This document shows, one piece after another, positions 58,559-64,000 of a stretch of 64,000 nt of DNA. The stretch's first letter is position 1. Each line of letters opens with the position of its first letter. The notes under the pieces are model-generated. The model was not told where the DNA came from. It did not search any database and saw only the letters and a list, made by a program, of their open reading frames with translations. Both the position numbers and the translations under genes were made by a program. Source of the stretch: Congeria kusceri. Lineage: Eukaryota > Mollusca > Bivalvia > Myida > Dreissenidae. The stretch lies in NCBI GenBank assembly GCA_027627225.1, contig CM051028.1:29598329-29662328 (forward strand). The letters run 5' to 3'.

Positions 58559-60236
58559 CGCATTCAAAACACAACCATTATTCGCAGGCGCAACACTATC
58601 TATGAAAAGGAAGATGATGCGATGATTTACGGAAAAATAATTACGGCCAGTGACTTATCTTGGTAGAATTCGAGTGTGCACACAGTTTGCGAAATCGTTG
58701 TAGTTGTCAGACGCGGATATGTTGACTCACCATTTTAGCGGAACGGGAATATTCAGTAACTGAAAAATGCAATCAACAAACTGCTTTTGTTATCTCTTAA
58801 ATGTTGGAATACATATAGAAAAGGTGCGATATCGCAAAAAAAACAACAACAACAAACTTGTTGGCCAATTTTAGACGGGGCGTACGTCGTTTTCACCCCT
58901 CTAAATGCACCTTGGTGATTTCACTAAAATTCAAAGGCATTTATAAAACAAACAATGTATGGAAGCTTTTTTTCATGATTAGATAACGCGTGTGTTTTAT
59001 TTTTGCAAATAAAACGATATGTAGTTGGATACAATCTCATTAATCATAATCTCCAGTCTGACGATAATACAAGACTGAAGTATCCTCCTGCCTTACAGAA
59101 AAAGGTTTTAGAGTGAGCGTTACAATTTGATTTTTAGAAAGTTGGCGGAAGCCAACGGTCTTTTGAAAGGGTAATATCCAAAACAGGCATCGCGGAAAAC
59201 TACTTCTTTTCTGTGCAGGCTATTAGTCAGTAAATCGAAACCAGAAAGAGTCCGTCTTAAAAACAGCAAAATTATACACCTGTTTTCTTACATTTTAATT
59301 ATGTAAAGCTAATGTATGTAATATGTATTATAATGTGTATATCATGTGGATTATTACAATTACACTTTGTAACAAAGGTTAATTACAAAAAATAATTTAA
59401 CTTTAAACTAATGACACCCCTACTTTTGCTATTTGCTTGTATGTAACCGAAATATTCAACGGAGTGTCCCAGAATAAGACCACACAATTAATGCGCTACA
59501 TCGGTTATTTTTGACTCGTTGCGAAAGTGTTTTTTCTTGTTACTAATTCTCATTCTGACTATTTTGTCAACAAATTACCGCAATTTATTAATTTTAAACA
59601 GTACTATGGAAAATTGAGAGCTTGCATCGTATGACCTACTTTTGACGAAGTAGGCTACGAACAAATATCTATAAATAAACCTGTTTATTTATAGATCTTT
59701 GGCTACGAAGCACTAACAATTGGTGCGCCGATTGACTTGTTAACTGGCATGTATGTTATTCCGTTTGCAGTAGATAATTAGCTCGACAAAAATATTTTTT
59801 CGTTACTTACAAAGGTGGGGAATGGAACTTCATTTAAACAAATGTATTTAAACAAATGTTCCCTTTTAGCAAGAATGCACTCATGATTCACATGCTTTTA
59901 GTACCTTTTGTCGCCAACAGTCTTTCTACGCTGCCAGCGTTTTGATAATGAGATTGCAGTTGGATAGTGCTGATGCTGGCACTCGGCCAACTCGAAGACG
60001 TACTAAGCGGATAAGAACACTTCAGTACTCATTCTTTGAACGTCCTTTATAGCTTAGGTCAAGTAATCTGGAGAATTGTGGTCGGTTGAAAACCCTGGAA
60101 ATCGCGAAAATAATTTGTGAATGAACGCTCATGTTATAGTGTGGTTGAGGCTGCAGTAACACACCACTACTAGTACATTGGTGTCCGCCTTGTGAATGAA
60201 TGCATGTATAGGTTAAAAGTAGAGAACACTATATAT
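58559..60236. other. Noncoding stretch
   Basis: No gene is recognised. It contains the perfect palindrome at 59667-59696. Confidence 0.4.
59667..59696. repeat. Perfect 14-bp inverted repeat
   Basis: ATCTATAAATAAAC and GTTTATTTATAGAT are separated by two bases. GGCTACGA flanks the left side and GGCTACGAAG the right. Confidence 0.85.
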
Positions 60237-60453
60237 GAGGCGTGTCGTGGGAAACCCGGGCTTAATGCATGTGCGTCCGCACAGGCTAATCCAGGACGAC
60301 ACTTTCCGCTTTAATGGTATTTTCTGTTTCAATGAAGTACTAGTATCTTCTAAACATCTTCTAAACATAAATCCGCTGTAGGTGGAAAATGTCTTCCGGA
60401 TTAGCCTGTGAGGACTGCACAGACTAATCCGGGACGACACTTTACGCACATGG
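60237..60453. mobile_element. Palindromic GGCGTGTCGTGGG element, right end missing
   Basis: The left end and both cores are present. The sequence departs from the family at about 60453, and a short CTTCTAAACAT duplication is inside. Confidence 0.85.
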
Positions 60454-61755
60454 TCATCCTAGATTACTACTACAGTAATAATTAATCTACATTTGAGCTC
60501 CAAAGTGTTTATAATGTAGGATTATCATGTGCGCAAAGAGTAGGCGTCGCATTCACAAAGCTCCCAGGATAATCTTACTTAATTTAGGCAAACATTTCAA
60601 GTCAACTTTTCAATGTTAATTCGGCGAGTTTGTACACAAAATTAATTAAGAAACAACTTTTTGATCTTTACTAGAATAACATATATATTATTGTAAAGCC
60701 ATACACGTAAGAAATTTTTATACTTTTAGGAAATTTACTTTATGGGTACAGATGCTCGTGACGGGCTACAAACATCGTTCGGTCCAAGTAGCTGTCGCCA
60801 TAAACGTACACAAGAGATGAGTTTTATGTAGTCAAATTTGTCCCAATATTGTACTTCGTAAAATTGTATTGGAGAGTATAAGCAAAAAGAATTTGCGAAT
60901 GATTGGTATGCATGCGTAATTCTTTTGGTGGCGTAATACAGTCACTGTATATGATACGACAATGATGTTAAAGAGTTATCGCACTGATGCAATGGATATA
61001 AATATGGTGTGCGCATTGCAATCACGTGAGTTTGATACCCACCCAGGGAGCGTCCAAGTTATATCCACTAAAGACACAAAGTACTGGTTCTATCCAGGCA
61101 ACGGACTCGGAAGTGCCAAGAACCCATTCGGTAATAATGAAGAGATCGATGGGGTTGGTTTTTTTGTTAAAAAGTATTTCGACGGGGGTTGATTTCTTAG
61201 TTAAATAGTATGTCAATAAAATTCTTTGAAGTTTGGACCACGCTACTATTAAATTGCAAAGAGAATATACTTTCAAAACAGCTTGACACAAGACCGTTAA
61301 GAATAAACACGCCCAGGTATTTTATTTCAAAGTCGAAGCCCAAAACAATCAATATTTCAATCATTTTACAAACCGCTGACCTTTGGTCTATATGTATTTT
61401 TCTATTCAAAACGCACTTCAAAACAAAATTAGTCTTCAATAGCTTGGTCCACAATAGCGGTGAAATTCAATAGTGAGTTTTTAATGTCAATAATGGATTT
61501 TGGCAGTTGTGAATGGACATGGTTTTAGTCATGAGTCTCCAAACTTGTGCCAAAATACGTAAAATAAATTATTTGAAGGCGGCCCTTTGATGCGTTAATT
61601 TCGAGAAACCATGAACCCGAGATTTATTTTAATGACTAATACGTTATAACAAATATGTTTGCACCTAGTTTTGGTTGTTCGCAGAACAACTAAATGTACC
61701 ACAATTTGACAGTCTCAGAGCTATGATCGTAACACACTTACTATTACACACTTAC
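60454..61755. other. Noncoding stretch
   Basis: No gene is recognised. 60550-60740 may be a diverged copy of a repeat at 57390-57600. Confidence 0.4.
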
Positions 61756-61955
61756 GATTTGTACATAAACCAGTCAGATTGTACACAAACCAGTCTGATT
61801 GTACATAAACCAGTCAGATTGTACATAAACCAGTCTGATTGTACATAAACCAGTCTGATTGTACATAAACCAGATTGTACATAAACCAGTCAGATTGTAC
61901 ATAAACCAGATTGTACATAAACCAGTCTGATTGTACATAAACCAGTCTGATTCTC
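61756..61955. repeat. 20-bp minisatellite, about ten copies
   Basis: GATTGTACATAAACCAGTCT recurs with A/T variation at the end; two units are shortened. Confidence 0.93.
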
Positions 61956-62068
61956 ATTTTAAACGATTTCTATCCAAGACACCGTGCCCGCTTTACGCGC
62001 ATTTGATTTTATGATCAGTCCAAATGCATTTTGTGGACATTTTGCAGGGTTGGGACCGATATAATATA

Positions 62069-62318
62069 TGTCGTGGGAAAACCGGGCTTAATGCATTTGC
62101 GTAAAGTGTCCACCCGGATTAGCCTGTGTAGTCCGCACAGGCTAATCAAGGACGGCACTTTCCGCTTTTATGGTATTTTCTGTTTGAAGAAAGTCTCTTC
62201 TAAACATAAATCAACTGTAGGCGGAAAGTGCCGTCCTGGATTAGCTTGTGCGGACTGCACAGGCTAATCCGGGACGACACTTTGCGCACATGCATTAGAC
62301 CCGGTTTTCCCACGCCTC
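62069..62318. mobile_element. Palindromic GGCGTGTCGTGGG element
   Basis: Nearly complete. The left end has lost its first bases (ATGTCGTGGGAAAACC) and the right end lacks an internal ACGAC. Confidence 0.87.
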
Positions 62319-63103
62319 ATATCTTATTTGCCACTCGGACTGACTGAATCATACATGGAGGGAAACTGTGGGAAGAACTTAGAAGGATAGTCGCAGTTTA
62401 TAGCGAATCACCGGGGAGAGATCTACGCGAGGTGACCAACCACTATGCTAAACCACCTGGAAGGTGTTTGTACTCCAATCCCATTTGCGGAGACAATATA
62501 CCACGTTCACCACATAGACCATCAATACCCCACGTGGTCGCTTACATAACAAACACTTTTTGTCCACATCTAACAAACCGAATAAACGAAAACAATCCGT
62601 AGTGTTATTCACATACATGGCAGCTAGATACTCGTACATTATAAATAACAAGCCCCATTTTAAAAACGTTCATCGAATTATCAGGGTCAGAAACGTGGTA
62701 GAGATTTGATGTTCGTCCTTTTGACAGATTGCTTGATCGCCCTTATTTGAATATGTGTGCCCACCATTCTGTTGGTGACCAAATGACGTGTAATACCTGG
62801 GTAAAGGGTCGCATGAAAGAGAACCCTTCAGAAAACAAGTGAACTGCACTAAGCCTTACACGATAGATTAGTTGATACTATGAAATAAAATAGACTAATT
62901 GATAGATATTTTACTGGAACACGATAGAGTGGTTTATGAAGATGGCTTACTTAATACAGACCCGTTTCTGTAATACTTTAAGATAACCAGGGAAGTAATG
63001 TCAGAAACTGTTTAGGGAAGGCTACTGTCAAACCACCATCAAAGGTTCACCAAAAACTCTTCATTTTCCAACATATCTGCAAATCTATGTACTAGTAGTA
63101 TGA

Positions 63104-63186
63104 AAACAAATCCACTGTAGGCAGAAACTGCCGTCCTGGATTAGTCTGTGCGGACTGCACAAGTTACTTCTGGACGACACTTTACA
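63104..63186. mobile_element. Fragment of the palindromic element
   Basis: Only the AAATCCACTGTAGGC to GACGACACTTTACAC part remains, and its core is mutated. Confidence 0.8.
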
Positions 63187-63438
63187 CTTGCCAACAAGAA
63201 GGGACTTAGCTGATAATTGTATTTATTTCATTTCATCGTGCCTCAGAAAGTTGCAATTCCGTTGCTCTGGTGAACATTAAACCATTGAGTAATTAAATTG
63301 AATTAATATTCTCTTTTATTACTATTTAAATTGAATTGCAATGTTAAAAGGTTCAAGTTTATTTACAAGTGCGTCTTTTGTGATTAATTCTGGGCTAAGT
63401 GTGAGGTTTGGCATACTGTTAGCCCGGTTTAAACCCCC

Positions 63439-63510
63439 AATGCTTTGCATTGACCGTTCCAAGGCGATGACCCCAGTTTTGATCACTTTTATGTTTTGTG
63501 TTGTGTTGTA
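63439..63510 (+). repeat. Dispersed repeat, second copy
   Basis: Matches 56691-56765 in sequence and order of segments. Confidence 0.6.
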
Positions 63511-64000
63511 TGCATTGTCCTGTATTGTATAGGCAATTGGTCACTTACCTCAAATAAAGGACCAGCGGATGGTAATGAGGGTTTCTCTCCTGATGATGTC
63601 TCTGGAGTTTCATTATTTCTATATATAAATTACGCACATGCAGTAAGCCTAGGTTGCCAACGACACAACTTCCCATAAACTCACACCTAGTCTGATCAAT
63701 CACTGAACACTTTCATTTTATACAAATGGATGTAACATATTACGTCTATATATTCAAACTACAAAATCATACATTGTTCCAATCCATTATTCTTTTCCAA
63801 ACCGCCCAAAGCTGAATGACTTACAATCAATTTACCCGTGCTAGGTAAAGTGACTACGCCACCTAGCGCACTATACGTTATCTAACGGGAAATTAACTTT
63901 CTTTTAATTCGTGAACTCAAACAAAGAAAATTATATTATTTTATAGTATACATTTGATTTATCATTATATATTCAGTTACATGTAAATACTATCAATTGT

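Larger units (their letters stand above)
62319..64000. other. Noncoding stretch
   Basis: No gene is recognised. A fragment of the palindromic element lies at 63104-63186, and 63439-63510 is the second copy of the dispersed repeat at 56691. Confidence 0.45.

Overview
This window is nuclear DNA from an animal. Genes are split by GT..AG introns, spacers are long and AT-rich, and microsatellites, minisatellites, tRNA-derived SINEs and DNA-transposon remnants are dense. A palindromic element with ends like 'GAGGCGTGTCGTGGGAAA' and a 'TAGCCTGTGC..GCACAGGCTA' core occurs nine times. From memory, together with the SINE types, this points to a bivalve, most likely a dreissenid mussel; that identification is tentative. 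No bacterial-type operon, CRISPR array or bona fide tRNA/rRNA gene is present.

Layout. 1-14.9 kb: no host gene recognised. It holds a tRNA-derived SINE, a 3.06-kb element with pogo/mariner-type ends and TA flanks (5781-8838), a set of inverted repeats around it, and a 1.15-kb hAT-like element (11130-12274) that still carries a zinc-finger exon. 14904-16609 (-): the large first coding exon of a Na+/Ca2+ exchanger (SLC8/NCX); its other exons were not found and presumably lie beyond the left edge. 18760-22432 (-): a complete four-exon gene for a 694-aa protein that I read as a death-effector-domain (DED) plus coiled-coil protein. 24540-28010 (-): a decayed CR1-like non-LTR retrotransposon with a 2A-like motif. 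28.8-33.4 kb: satellite and palindrome arrays. 33775-36310 and 37079-39342 (-): a tandem pair of GNAT acetyltransferases of the arylalkylamine N-acetyltransferase type, the first a pseudogene and the second intact (243 aa). 40.9-44.1 kb: palindromic elements and SINEs, one with three tandem tRNA-like heads. 46448-57924 (+): a complete four-exon ARF/ARL small GTPase (188 aa) whose introns hold decayed copies of its own exon ends and large satellite arrays. 58-64 kb: noncoding, with more palindromic elements.

The four host genes (Ca2+ exchanger, DED protein, amine acetyltransferase, ARF-like GTPase) show no evident functional link. The least ordinary items are the DED/coiled-coil protein with an unnamed middle module, the exon-junction duplications in the GTPase gene, the zinc-finger-bearing hAT-like element, the 2A-bearing retrotransposon and the 1.1-kb 'TATCGTGTCTCG' palindrome field. 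All calls come from reading the sequence; no database search was run.
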